Positions 42,185 to 50,874 of a stretch of 64,000 bases of DNA are shown piece by piece; the stretch's first letter is position 1; each line of letters opens with the position of its first letter. Position numbers and translations under genes: made by a program. The stretch comes from CALAGJ01 sp964293305 (GTDB lineage: Bacteria; Bacteroidota; Bacteroidia; Chitinophagales; Chitinophagaceae), in the NCBI GenBank assembly GCA_964293305.1, contig CAXYYO010000007.1, forward strand, positions 1 to 64,000, given 5' to 3'. A model generated the notes under the pieces. The model was not told where the DNA came from and ran no database searches. It saw only the letters and a program-made list of their open reading frames with translations.

Positions 42185-44275
42185 ATGATCAAGTTTATCA
42201 TCCATACTATTTTTATATTTTCTCTATATCTTGTGAATTCAACTCTTAATGCTCAGTACACAGATACAACAAATAATACTTTGGTTGATGTTATTGTAAC
42301 TGCATCAAGAACTGAAAAAATACTTGGGAATGAAGCATTGCCCGTCTTATTAATTCGTAAAAAAACAATTGAGCAGAGTGGCTCATTTAGGTTGAGCAAT
42401 ATTTTACAAGAGCAAACCGGTCTTTACATCGCTAATAACTTTGGTTCTGGCGTAAAAATACAAGGACTAGGTCCAGATTATGTGTTGATTTTGATAGATG
42501 GTGAACCTCTTGTTGGAAGAAATGGAGGAGTTTTGGATTTAAGTAGAATAACTGTAAATAATATCAAACAAATTGAAATTGTTAAAGGCCCTTCAAGTAG
42601 CCTATATGGTAGTGAGGCTATGGGAGGTGTTATAAATATAATTACAGATAGGATTACGCAAAATACACTTAATGCTAATTTGCGTTATGGTACTTATAAT
42701 ACTGTTGATGCAACGGTTTCGGGAAGTTTAAATTTTCAAAAAACCAAGCTGTCAGGTTCAATTAATAGATATAGCTCTAAAGGATATGATTTTGATAAAA
42801 CAGATATTGGTCAAACAGTTATGCCATTCTACAATTATACAGGGCATGCAAAATTTGAACAACAAATCTCTGGACATATTGATGTTGGTTCATCATTTCG
42901 TTACTATAGTGAAAAGCAGAATGATAATTATAGCATTGGATCTGATATAGTGAAAGGTGAACCTGTTTTGAATGAATACAATATCAACCCGTATGTAAAA
43001 ATAAAAATTACTGAGTCTATTAAAACTGTTTTTAGGGGATATTTTTCTGAATATAAAATCGATACAAAGGATTATTTAGTCAGTAATGATAGCCTTTTTT
43101 ACAATGATTTTTTCAAGCAAAATTATAATAAGGTAGAAAATCAGACTGATATTAAAATGGCTGATAAGAATGATTTAAATATAGGTATTGGTTATATAGG
43201 AGAGCGGTTAAATACAAGTCGGTATAGTGCTATACAGTCCAATACAATTAGCTATGCTTTTTTGCAGGATGAATATCGGGTTAGTGAAAATCTAATGCTT
43301 ATTGGTGGCGTTAGATATGATAGAAATGCAGCATACGCCAGCCATATAAGTCCAAAATTTGCAATACATCTAAAAGCAAATGATCATCTTATCATTAATG
43401 CTTCTTATGGCGCAGGTTTTAAAGCTCCAGATTACAGACAACTTTATCTGAATTTTACAAATAATGCAGCAGGCGGATATACCGTTTATGGTGCAAATGA
43501 AATATCTGTACATGGATTACAAGCCCAACTTGATGCCGGAATATTATCCAGTATAACTCCATTCGGATATGAATTAAAACAATTGTACCCAGAATATTCT
43601 AATGGAATCAATATAGGTGCTTCCTATACTTTCAATAATAAATTATTCGGTAAAATGAATATTTTCAGAAATGATATCAACAATATGATTGCAACAAAAA
43701 TAGTTGCATATAAAACGACAAATGCCCCTGTTTACAGTTATTTCAATATCAATGCTGCCGTTACTGAGGGCACTGAAATCGAACTGAAATATAATATGTC
43801 AAAATATTTGAAAGTAGAAATGGGATATCAATTTTTGATCACAGCAGACAGAGCCATATTGGAAAAAATCAGAGCCGGTCAGGTGTTTGGCAAGAAACAA
43901 GGTTCATTAACTTCTTATCAATTAACAAGAAGTGATTATGGAGGTTTGAATGATCAAAGTAAACATATGGCTAATCTAAAAATATTTTATGAAAACCAAT
44001 CATGGTTTGTTACAACTAGATGTTTGTACCGAAGCAGATGGGGCGTGGCCGATTTAGATGGTAATCTTATTTTAAATAGAGATGATGAATATACTAATGG
44101 TAATCTGCAAATAAATATAAGTGCAGGTAAGTCATTCAAAAATGGTATGAAGTTAAATGTTGGCTTAGACAATATCACAAATTATCAGAACCAAAGATAT
44201 TTATCAAACCTTCCAGGTATTACATATTACATAACATATCAAATCAATTTTTTAAACAATAATAGGAGTCATTAA
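42185..44275 (+). CDS. TonB-dependent receptor (HmuR-like, heme uptake)
   Basis: 696 aa outer-membrane receptor with a signal peptide ending N-A-Q. Plug domain about 35-150 (V-I-V-T-A-S-R-T-E-K, I-Q-G-L-G-P-D-Y-V-L-I-L-I-D-G-E-P, I-E-I-V-K-G-P-S-S-S-L-Y-G) and a 22-strand barrel after that (G-F-K-A-P-D-Y-R-Q-L-Y near 417). No carboxypeptidase-like extension. It lies 1 nt upstream of an HmuY gene, which makes heme the most likely substrate, as in HmuR-HmuY systems. Substrate is inferred from context. Confidence 0.9.
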   Translation: MIKFIIHTIFIFSLYLVNSTLNAQYTDTTNNTLVDVIVTASRTEKILGNEALPVLLIRKKTIEQSGSFRLSNILQEQTGLYIANNFGSGVKIQGLGPDYVLILIDGEPLVGRNGGVLDLSRITVNNIKQIEIVKGPSSSLYGSEAMGGVINIITDRITQNTLNANLRYGTYNTVDATVSGSLNFQKTKLSGSINRYSSKGYDFDKTDIGQTVMPFYNYTGHAKFEQQISGHIDVGSSFRYYSEKQNDNYSIGSDIVKGEPVLNEYNINPYVKIKITESIKTVFRGYFSEYKIDTKDYLVSNDSLFYNDFFKQNYNKVENQTDIKMADKNDLNIGIGYIGERLNTSRYSAIQSNTISYAFLQDEYRVSENLMLIGGVRYDRNAAYASHISPKFAIHLKANDHLIINASYGAGFKAPDYRQLYLNFTNNAAGGYTVYGANEISVHGLQAQLDAGILSSITPFGYELKQLYPEYSNGINIGASYTFNNKLFGKMNIFRNDINNMIATKIVAYKTTNAPVYSYFNINAAVTEGTEIELKYNMSKYLKVEMGYQFLITADRAILEKIRAGQVFGKKQGSLTSYQLTRSDYGGLNDQSKHMANLKIFYENQSWFVTTRCLYRSRWGVADLDGNLILNRDDEYTNGNLQINISAGKSFKNGMKLNVGLDNITNYQNQRYLSNLPGITYYITYQINFLNNNRSH

Positions 44276-44276
44276 A

Positions 44277-44879
44277 ATGAAAAAATTAAATCAAGTTTTA
44301 AGTTTAGCTGTATTAGCTGTAGTCGTATTTAGCGCATGTAAAAAAGAAGAAACTGAACCTGTACCACTCATTACCGAAACCAAAACTAATCTGCTTGCAG
44401 ATCCTACAACAACAGGAAACCATTTTGCTTTCTTTAGTTTAGAAAGAAATGAAGAAGTAGCACTTGCAGATTCTGCAAGCAATAAGTGGGATATTGCATT
44501 CAGAAGTACAACCATACTCACCAATGGTGGCACAAGTGGTACTGCATCTGGTGGGGCATTTGTACAAAGAGCTGTTATCTTTGACACATATACTGAAATA
44601 CCCCAAGATTCTTCATTTAAAACAGATGTAAACACAACACCAGCTTATGCCATACCAACAGGCTCAGGAAATGGATGGTATAACTATGATTTTTCTACAA
44701 ATATCATATCACCTATACCGGGTAATATTTTAATTATTCGTACAGCATCAGGCAATTATGCTAAAGTAGAAATTCTAAGTTATTATAAAGATGCACCTGT
44801 AACGCCATCTGCATCGGATATAGCAAGGTACTATACCTTTAGATATATCTATCAGCCAGATGGTACGAAAATTTTCTAA
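44277..44879 (+). CDS. hmuY: HmuY-family heme-binding lipoprotein
   Basis: 200 aa with lipobox F-S-A-C21, so outer-membrane anchored. The HmuY beta-sheet domain is recognisable from K-W-D-I-A-F-R-S-T-T-I-L-T-N-G-G near 71 and from Y-A-K-V-E-I-L-S-Y-Y-K near 161. HmuY proteins capture heme and pass it to the partner receptor. Heme ligands vary in the family and cannot be assigned here. It starts 1 nt after the receptor stop, and a strong terminator follows. Confidence 0.85.
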   Translation: MKKLNQVLSLAVLAVVVFSACKKEETEPVPLITETKTNLLADPTTTGNHFAFFSLERNEEVALADSASNKWDIAFRSTTILTNGGTSGTASGGAFVQRAVIFDTYTEIPQDSSFKTDVNTTPAYAIPTGSGNGWYNYDFSTNIISPIPGNILIIRTASGNYAKVEILSYYKDAPVTPSASDIARYYTFRYIYQPDGTKIF

Positions 44880-44905
44880 AATTATGTTTTCTTCATGATT
44901 CGGGT

Positions 44906-44943
44906 AGGGGGTTGATTTACCTTAGTAACTGGCCCCCTTTTTT
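44906..44943 (+). terminator. terminator of the heme receptor-hmuY unit
   Basis: AGGGGG pairs with CCCCCT across a 21-nt loop, and the stem is followed by a T tract to 44943. It lies 27 nt after the hmuY stop and separates it from the DUF6607 gene. Confidence 0.75.
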
Positions 44944-45029
44944 GCTGTTTTCCATTTTATAAATTAATTTTCCAGTATCGCTTTCAAAAAAATACAGACA
45001 CCAATCGCTTTGATTTAAAAGATTAAATA

Positions 45030-45941
45030 ATGAGAACTAAGAATATATTTTTTGTTTTGTTCATGCTTAAAAGTTTGCCTTTACTTGCTCAAGAACTAGA
45101 TGAGAAGATTCCTTTACAAAATTTATGTGGATGTTTTAATGTCAATTTTAAATATGCTGAAACTTTCAGTCCAGATGATAGCTATCAATTTCATGAAGGA
45201 GAAAAAATTGAAGGGGGTACAGAATTAGCTTACCCAATTGTAAACAATGATAGATTTTTATCCATACAACATATTCTGGTGGTAGGGGATTCAATGATAG
45301 TAAAACATTGGCGGGAGGACTGGTCTTATGAAAACCCTATTTTATGGGCATATACAGATGCCAAAAAATGGATCAAAAAAAATTTAAGTACCTCACAGGT
45401 TAAAGGTCAATGGACACAATCAGTGTGGGAAGTTAGTGATGAACCGAGATATCAAGGACATGGTAAACTCATCAATCTTGAAGATGAAACCCTCTGGATA
45501 AGCAATGCAGATGCACCTTTGCCAAGACGTGAATATAGTGTGCGATCTGATTACAATATTTTAAACAGAACGAACAGAATACATATTTCTGATACAGGCT
45601 ATATACATGAACAGGACAATAAAAAGATTATAAGAATAGATGGCACCGACAAACTACTGGTAGAAGAAAAGGGCTATAATACTTATAGAAAAATAAATGA
45701 TGATAATTGTGCATTTGCCAAAAAATATTGGGAAAAAAATAAATGGTTTTGGATTAAAGTCGAAGAATACTGGACAAATTATTTAGCTACGCACAATGTG
45801 ATAGAACTCATGACAAAAGTGGATGGGAAAGCACTACATCAAAGACTTTTTACGCTTTTAAATGAGTATAATGCTAATCATATTGATGCAGCAGAAGTTG
45901 ATTTAACGCTAACTACTGAAATTGAAAAGTATATAAAATAG
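45030..45941 (+). CDS. DUF6607-family secreted protein
   Basis: 303 aa with a signal peptide (MRTKNIFFVLFMLKSLPLLAQ). C-G-C-F-N-V-N-F-K-Y-A-E-T-F near 33-46 and I-Q-H-I-L-V-V-G ... V-K-H-W-R-E-D-W near 78-98 are the recognisable blocks of DUF6607. The family is periplasmic, of unknown function; its location directly after an HmuR-HmuY pair suggests a role in heme handling (I recall similar neighbourhoods in Bacteroidota). It is separated from hmuY by a terminator, so it may have its own promoter or depend on read-through. Confidence 0.7.
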   Translation: MRTKNIFFVLFMLKSLPLLAQELDEKIPLQNLCGCFNVNFKYAETFSPDDSYQFHEGEKIEGGTELAYPIVNNDRFLSIQHILVVGDSMIVKHWREDWSYENPILWAYTDAKKWIKKNLSTSQVKGQWTQSVWEVSDEPRYQGHGKLINLEDETLWISNADAPLPRREYSVRSDYNILNRTNRIHISDTGYIHEQDNKKIIRIDGTDKLLVEEKGYNTYRKINDDNCAFAKKYWEKNKWFWIKVEEYWTNYLATHNVIELMTKVDGKALHQRLFTLLNEYNANHIDAAEVDLTLTTEIEKYIK

Positions 45942-46315
45942 CTTTTAATTACCGAAAAAATAAAAATATTTCACATAGGATTTTGAAAATAGCACTACAG
46001 TTAAAATCAATACTACTGTGAATAGAAGAAAAGATTTTCAAAAATATCATAGAATACGAAGCTATGCAGTTTGTCTATCATTTACATACTCTCTTTGGAA
46101 CAGAAAGCTAGAAAGTGGAAATGATAAACAGGAAATCAAACTTTAAAAACTGATAGTACCATTGCTCACCGTACATCTAAAGTAAAAATCGTTTCGGAAA
46201 CAAGCCTTGCTAAAATATGATAATGTTTTCTACAAAATAAGGTTGTAATACCATTATTTTGCCCCAGTTTGTTGAAATACTACTTAGAAAAACATTAGTA
46301 AATATTTATATTTCC
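45942..46315 (+). other. intergenic, no gene seen
   Basis: 374 nt between the DUF6607 and agmatinase-family genes. AT-rich, no terminator with a T tract and no coherent small frame recognised. Confidence 0.45.
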
Positions 46316-47359
46316 ATGGCAGATTTATCCAATTTTGATGCAAATAGTGCAGCCAATCCAAACAATAATATTTTTGGTTTACCTACTTCGGAGCATGATA
46401 GTAAACTTGTATTACTATCCGTTCCTTGGGAAGTTACAGTAAGCTATGGCGCAGGTACTGCTAGGAGTCCAGAGCATTTGCTAAGAGCAAGCATGCAGAT
46501 TGATTTATTTGATCAGGACATGCCCGGAGGATGGAAGCAAGGGTTTTATATGAGGCCTCCTGAAAAGAAGATATTAATGAAAAGTGATTACCTCCGAAAA
46601 GAGGCTGAACTGTACATTTCATTCATATCCCAGCAGGAAGATATTTCTGACAATAAATTTATGTGTAAAAGCCTCAAAGACATTAATCAAGGCAGCGAAA
46701 TGCTCAATAATTGGGTCTATGAGCAATCCAAAGAATTATTGGATAAAGGAAAACTTACTGCATTAGTAGGTGGAGATCATAGCACACCACTGGGCTTTTA
46801 TAAAGCACTTGGTGAGAAGTATGGCTCATTTGGAATTTTACAGATTGATGCTCATTGCGATTTACGAAAAGGATTTGAAGGTTTCAAATATTCTCATGCT
46901 TCTGTAATGTATAATGCGCTAGAAGAAGTGCCCGCTATATCAAAATTGGTGCAGCTTGGCGTAAGAGATTTTTGTGAAGAAGAGTGGGCGTATATATGCA
47001 ATAGTGACTATAGAGTAATTACCTATTTTGATCAAGACGTAAAGGAAAGACAGTTTGCAGGAGAAACTTGGGATCACTTGACAGATGAAATTATTAATCA
47101 TCTGCCACAGCAGATTTATTTTAGTTTTGATATTGACGGCTTAGACCCAAAACTTTGTCCGAGTACTGGCACTCCTGTATTTGGCGGATATGAAGCACAC
47201 CAGATATTATACCTGTTTAAAAAAATAATAAATAGCGGTAGAAAACTTATTGGCTTTGACTTAGTAGAAGTAGGAGTGGGAGAAGATAGTTTAGATGCAA
47301 ATGTAGGTGCCCGCATACTTTGGAAAATGTGTAATATGCTCCTTAAAAGCAATTCCTAA
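46316..47359 (+). CDS. agmatinase/arginase-family ureohydrolase
   Basis: 347 aa from the ATG at 46316 (MADLSNFDANSAANPNNN), chosen because the upstream frame begins at TTG and is hydrophobic. Metal-binding motifs are G-G-D-H-S, D-A-H-C-D and S-F-D-I-D-G-L-D-P, giving a complete binuclear manganese site. The family hydrolyses guanidino or formimino compounds (agmatine, arginine, formiminoglutamate); the exact substrate is open. G-T-A-R-S-P near 60 is typical of the Bacteroidota agmatinase-like group. Its stop overlaps the next start (TAATG), showing translational coupling. Confidence 0.88.
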   Translation: MADLSNFDANSAANPNNNIFGLPTSEHDSKLVLLSVPWEVTVSYGAGTARSPEHLLRASMQIDLFDQDMPGGWKQGFYMRPPEKKILMKSDYLRKEAELYISFISQQEDISDNKFMCKSLKDINQGSEMLNNWVYEQSKELLDKGKLTALVGGDHSTPLGFYKALGEKYGSFGILQIDAHCDLRKGFEGFKYSHASVMYNALEEVPAISKLVQLGVRDFCEEEWAYICNSDYRVITYFDQDVKERQFAGETWDHLTDEIINHLPQQIYFSFDIDGLDPKLCPSTGTPVFGGYEAHQILYLFKKIINSGRKLIGFDLVEVGVGEDSLDANVGARILWKMCNMLLKSNS

Positions 47360-47931
47360 TGGCATCAAAAGATTTTGATTTTGTACTTACTTTTAAAAAG
47401 CATAATGCAGTAGCGGCTGATGTTTTTAGTGCATTATTGTGTTTTTTGCCCCTTGCATATTTTTTGCGGTTATATACAGAGCAAGCCCAGCCACTATTTA
47501 TCATTTCATCTATTATTGTTGCTGCATTATTGGGGTTGAATTTTTTTAGAAAAAGAAAAAATCATACAATCAGTTTCAGATATATTTTTTTAATTATTGC
47601 ATTTACATTTATCATCATAAGGGTCGAATACAATACTACTTGGTTGGCCATTTTGTATTTTATATTGCTGTTTGTAGAAATACAATTTAAAAGAAATATA
47701 GAAAAAGGTTTTGATAACGATGGTATTACTGATAATGGTTTGTTGAGGACTTTTGTACCTTGGCAGGAAATAAAAAATGCATTGTTAAAAGATGGCATTC
47801 TAACAATTGATTATTCAAATAATAAGCTTTTTCAAATGGAGATCGATGGCGATTTCGAAGACGAAACTGTGGAAGAGTTTAATAGATTTTGTAAGGCTCA
47901 TCTTTTACATGCAAGCACTATAGTTTACTAA
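47359..47931 (+). CDS. hypothetical membrane protein
   Basis: 190 aa with four hydrophobic segments (about 21-35, 46-62, 72-88, 92-106) and a C-terminal soluble part of about 70 residues containing V-P-W-Q-E-I-K-N-A-L-L-K-D-G-I-L-T-I-D-Y, which resembles a PH-like 'bPH' domain. I do not recognise a named family. It overlaps the agmatinase-family gene at its start (TAATG) and the 46-aa gene at its stop (TAATG), so all three are co-translated. Confidence 0.7.
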   Translation: MASKDFDFVLTFKKHNAVAADVFSALLCFLPLAYFLRLYTEQAQPLFIISSIIVAALLGLNFFRKRKNHTISFRYIFLIIAFTFIIIRVEYNTTWLAILYFILLFVEIQFKRNIEKGFDNDGITDNGLLRTFVPWQEIKNALLKDGILTIDYSNNKLFQMEIDGDFEDETVEEFNRFCKAHLLHASTIVY

Positions 47932-48071
47932 TGGATAAAAAAACTGAAGATAAACCCAACCCTACAAAGTGGTTAAAAAGAATTGGCCTTGCTGGGTTTC
48001 TTTTTTTTCTGGTGAAAGGTCTTATATGGTTGGCCGTTTTCTGGGGTTTAGGAAATGTGTTGGGTTGTTAA
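47931..48071 (+). CDS. 46-aa single-span membrane microprotein
   Basis: 46 aa beginning at an ATG that shares its first base with the preceding stop (TAATG). A Lys-rich N-terminus (MDKKTEDKPNPTKWLKRIG) leads into one hydrophobic helix (L-A-G-F-L-F-F-L-V-K-G-L-I-W-L-A-V-F-W-G-L) and ends G-N-V-L-G-C. The coupling and composition make it a credible gene. I recall similar small proteins in Bacteroidota without known function. It lies 31 nt upstream of the Bax inhibitor-like gene. Confidence 0.65.
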   Translation: MDKKTEDKPNPTKWLKRIGLAGFLFFLVKGLIWLAVFWGLGNVLGC

Positions 48072-48102
48072 TTATTCATTTACTTTTACAAAAAAAATAT
48101 CT

Positions 48103-48870
48103 ATGGGTTTATTTAATTCTGGCAATCCTGCTCTAAATGAAAAAGTATTTAATCAGTCTACAGGTGTACAGTCCGGTGAGCTGATGACAGTAAAAGGCAC
48201 CATGAATAAATTTGGTTTTTTGTTATTTATGGTATTAGCCGGAGCGGCATATTCTTGGCACTTGTATGAAATTCCGAAATTACAAACCATGCAAACCTTT
48301 ATGTGGGTAGGTTTAATTGGTGGATTAGTTACTGGATTAATCATTCGATTTAATCCTACACTTGCCCAGTGGCTTGCACCATTATATGCAGTGCTCGAAG
48401 GATTGCTGCTGGGCGCTATTTCCGCTATTATCAATGATGAATTTAAAGAAAATTATCCCGGTATCGTTATTCAGGCGGTTGGGCTTACGTTTGGGGTAGC
48501 CATAGCCATGTTTTTGCTGTATAATTTTAAAGTCATTAAACCTACACAGCGTTTAAAAAGTATTGTATCCACAGCCTGTCTTGGTATATTCATATTTTAT
48601 GCCATCGATATGATTCTTTATTATGCTTTTCATATCAATATAAGTATTACTGACTGGTCAAACACAAGTTGGCCTGCTATCATCTTCTCCTTGTTTGTAA
48701 TTGTAATAGCATCGCTACGCTTAATATTCGATTATGAAAGTATAGAAGCCGGTGCTGCACAAGGTGCTCCAAAATATATGGAATGGTATGGTAGTTTTGG
48801 ATTGTTAGTTACACTTGTATGGTTATATATTGAAATAATCAGATTATTATCCCGCTTGAATAAGCGATAA
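48103..48870 (+). CDS. Bax inhibitor-1/YccA-like membrane protein
   Basis: 255 aa from the ATG at 48103; the upstream frame overlaps the microprotein and is not needed. Seven hydrophobic segments; the N-terminal G-N-P-A-L-N-E-K-V-F cytoplasmic segment, L-A-P-L-Y-A-V-L-E-G-L-L-L-G-A-I-S in the centre, and D-Y-E-S-I-E-A-G-A at the last cytosolic turn are conserved in YccA-type proteins of Bacteroidota. In other systems the superfamily forms pH-sensitive calcium leak channels or modulates FtsH. Family is sure; role here is inferred. Confidence 0.9.
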   Translation: MGLFNSGNPALNEKVFNQSTGVQSGELMTVKGTMNKFGFLLFMVLAGAAYSWHLYEIPKLQTMQTFMWVGLIGGLVTGLIIRFNPTLAQWLAPLYAVLEGLLLGAISAIINDEFKENYPGIVIQAVGLTFGVAIAMFLLYNFKVIKPTQRLKSIVSTACLGIFIFYAIDMILYYAFHINISITDWSNTSWPAIIFSLFVIVIASLRLIFDYESIEAGAAQGAPKYMEWYGSFGLLVTLVWLYIEIIRLLSRLNKR

Positions 48871-48891
48871 ATTAATTGCTATCAAAAAAAT

Positions 48892-48922
48892 GCCGGATCA
48901 AATTATTGTATCCGGCTTTTTT
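48892..48922 (+). terminator. bidirectional terminator
   Basis: GCCGGAT / ATCCGGC (7 bp perfect, 11-nt loop), followed by TTTTTT on the plus strand and preceded by AAAAAAA, which serves as a T tract for the minus strand. It separates convergent Bax-inhibitor-like and 48951 genes. Confidence 0.88.
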
Positions 48923-48950
48923 GTGGCAAAACCCCTATCAGTTTTTACCG

Positions 48951-49544
48951 TTATTCCATTATATACATACCAGTGGGTGAGTAGCAAGCTGGTAGTCCAG
49001 TACCCAAGCCTGTGCTGGGCAGTTCTCCTCCTAGTATACGGCCATCCCATTTGAATGTAGCACTATTGGCTTTTGCTTCTACTACGTTTTGTCTGAATGG
49101 CATTGGAAATGGATCCCTATTATAGTATCTTGCTGCATCAAAATGGCTAAGTTCTAATTCACATAAATGACCTGCTACTGAAATTTTTACTACCACATTT
49201 CCAGGAAAATTTATTTCAATTTTAATATCTGCTTTAAAAACTGGAGCCTCTTCAAATGGAGTACCTTTAAAAATCTTTGGTCCAAAGTATTTGCCCAGTT
49301 CTTCATCTGCACATATAAATCCAAAAAAATCTGGCACTTCTTTTAAGTCCGGATTTATAAGTAGCATACCTCCAGGTGCTATGCCATAAGGCGTACTGGT
49401 CATATTTGCTACGTGCACTAGTACATGGGGCAGTGGTGCGTCATCTGTGGGTTTTAACATGGCATCTACACCATCTGTCCAGTTAAGAAAATCAGTAGCA
49501 TAGTGATGACCATTTTCTCTAAAAATAATTTCGCTCATATTCAT
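48951..49544 (-). CDS. hypothetical protein
   Basis: 197 aa from the ATG at 49544 (MNMSEIIFRENGHH); starts at 49538 and 49568 are also possible. The protein is soluble and beta-rich, with P-H-V-L-V-H-V-A-N-M-T-S-T-P-Y-G-I near 40-58, F-P-G-N-V-V-V-K-I-S-V-A-G near 118, and a glycine-rich end (G-G-E-L-P-S-T-G-L-G-T-G-L-P-A-C). No signal peptide. I do not recognise a family; the layout hints at a small metabolic or binding beta-barrel, which is conjecture. It ends at the shared terminator. Confidence 0.65.
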   Translation of the reverse strand: MNMSEIIFRENGHHYATDFLNWTDGVDAMLKPTDDAPLPHVLVHVANMTSTPYGIAPGGMLLINPDLKEVPDFFGFICADEELGKYFGPKIFKGTPFEEAPVFKADIKIEINFPGNVVVKISVAGHLCELELSHFDAARYYNRDPFPMPFRQNVVEAKANSATFKWDGRILGGELPSTGLGTGLPACYSPTGMYIME

Positions 49545-49604
49545 TTTTTTTGAATTCAAATGAACCATAAACTTGTAATGTAATCTATACCATTAATAGG
49601 GTAT

Positions 49605-49710
49605 TTTTCACTGCGTGAATGGTTATTATTTTTTCTCACTTCGTGAAATGGATATTATTTTTTATTTCTCTGCGTGAATGAATATATTTTTTTCACTACG
49701 TGAAATGGAT
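49605..49710 (+). repeat. four imperfect tandem copies of a palindromic element (TTTCACTnCGTGAAA)
   Basis: Centres lie at about 49613, 49641, 49672 and 49698 (spacings 28, 31, 26 nt). Each copy has a TTTCAC-like arm, a 3-nt centre (TGC, TTC, TGC, TAC) and a GTGAAA-like arm, followed by ATGGAT or similar. Copies 2 and 4 are the most complete; copy 3 has CTC in place of CAC. The array lies in the 395-nt gap between the gene at 48951 and the EamA gene. The units are too short and too variable for CRISPR. Confidence 0.75.
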
Positions 49711-49852
49711 GGCTTTGTTGAACCCGGTTTCTAACCTTGACTTTGTAATAAATTTTAATTGCTAAATATGGGTTGAAATATTTGTATCAATTGCAGTATC
49801 ATGTTCGAATTGAATACTTTATTAGATAGGATTAGAACATGATCTTCATCAC

Positions 49853-49873
49853 CATTTCATCAGTCATGAAATG
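49853..49873 (+). other. 8-bp stem-loop in the 3' region of the EamA gene
   Basis: CATTTCAT-CAGTC-ATGAAATG, a perfect 8-bp stem. No T tract follows in either direction, so it is probably not a simple terminator. The remaining intergenic sequence from 49711 on shows no gene. Confidence 0.35.
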
Positions 49874-49939
49874 AATGGATAGGGGGAACATGATATTCAA
49901 AATTACTACAGCACAATCATTGCCCGTAAGGTTAAAAAT

Positions 49940-50818
49940 TTATGACTTCCCTTGGTTTACAATATAAACCCCGGCAAGGATGATAGCCAAACATCCTATC
50001 TGCATCATATTTACTGATTCATGAAAATAAATGCCCCAACCAACAGCTATAAATGGCATGCCATAAGTAACAAGCGATCCAAACAAAGGCCCCGCCATTT
50101 TGAGTAACTGATAAAATAAAATGCCGGCAATAGCAGTGCCTCCAATGCCCAATGTGGTAGAGGCCAGCAAAGCATTTGTATATTCCGGTTTTGAAAAGTC
50201 TAGATTAAAGAACCCTGTTGAAAAAAGGATAACAGCTGCAGGAATTAAAATAAATGAAAAGGATAGGGATACTACATGTATCGGAGAAAATGCTTTTAAA
50301 TATCGGCTCACCACATTTACATTTATGCCATAAAATAGGGTGGCTAATATTACTAATAAACTATAACCGATATCTGTCAAGCTTACTGCTTTGCCTCCGG
50401 CAAATGGTAACAAAATCAAACCAACTAACCCCACTACTACACCAATTATCTTCACCCTGTTTGTTGGCATTTTAAAGAATAATGATCCTACTACAATGGT
50501 AAAAAGTGGCGTAAGCGCATTGAGTATGCCAGCAAGGGAACTGTCTATTCTTGTTTCAGCTATGCAATATAAAAAGGCGGGGAAAAAACTGCCCAATAAC
50601 CCTGATGCAATGGCATATTTTCTATGAATTGGCGGAATATTTTTAAAAGCTCTATAGGCAAAGGGCAACAGGAAAATAGCAGCACTTAGCATACGAATGG
50701 CAGCTACCTGATAGGCGCTAAATCCTCCATTGATACCCAGTTTCATCAAGATAAATGAACTGCCCCATATTATGGAAAGTACTATAAATAATACCCATTT
50801 TGTAATTGTTTGATTCAA
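49940..50818 (-). CDS. EamA-family transporter
   Basis: 292 aa from a TTG start at 50818 (MNQTITKWVLFIVLSIIWGSS); the frame is open further upstream to 50974 but that would run over the divergent PPK2 start, and the EamA fold begins exactly here. Ten hydrophobic segments in two EamA repeats: I-I-W-G-S-S-F near 15 with R-M-L-S-A-A-I-F near 43, and L-F-G-I-N-V-N-V near 160 with G-P-L-F-G-S-L-V-T-Y-G-M-P near 250. It is a drug/metabolite-type exporter or importer with unknown substrate. Confidence 0.82.
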   Translation of the reverse strand: MNQTITKWVLFIVLSIIWGSSFILMKLGINGGFSAYQVAAIRMLSAAIFLLPFAYRAFKNIPPIHRKYAIASGLLGSFFPAFLYCIAETRIDSSLAGILNALTPLFTIVVGSLFFKMPTNRVKIIGVVVGLVGLILLPFAGGKAVSLTDIGYSLLVILATLFYGINVNVVSRYLKAFSPIHVVSLSFSFILIPAAVILFSTGFFNLDFSKPEYTNALLASTTLGIGGTAIAGILFYQLLKMAGPLFGSLVTYGMPFIAVGWGIYFHESVNMMQIGCLAIILAGVYIVNQGKS

Positions 50819-50874
50819 GATCGAAAGTAATTTTTGCAAATGTGCTATTTTACAACCCTTTAAAAAAATAAAGG

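Noticed and set aside
49605..49710. The tandem palindromic units as a CRISPR array.
   Set aside because: Units are about 15 bp, imperfect, with very short irregular spacers and no cas genes nearby.
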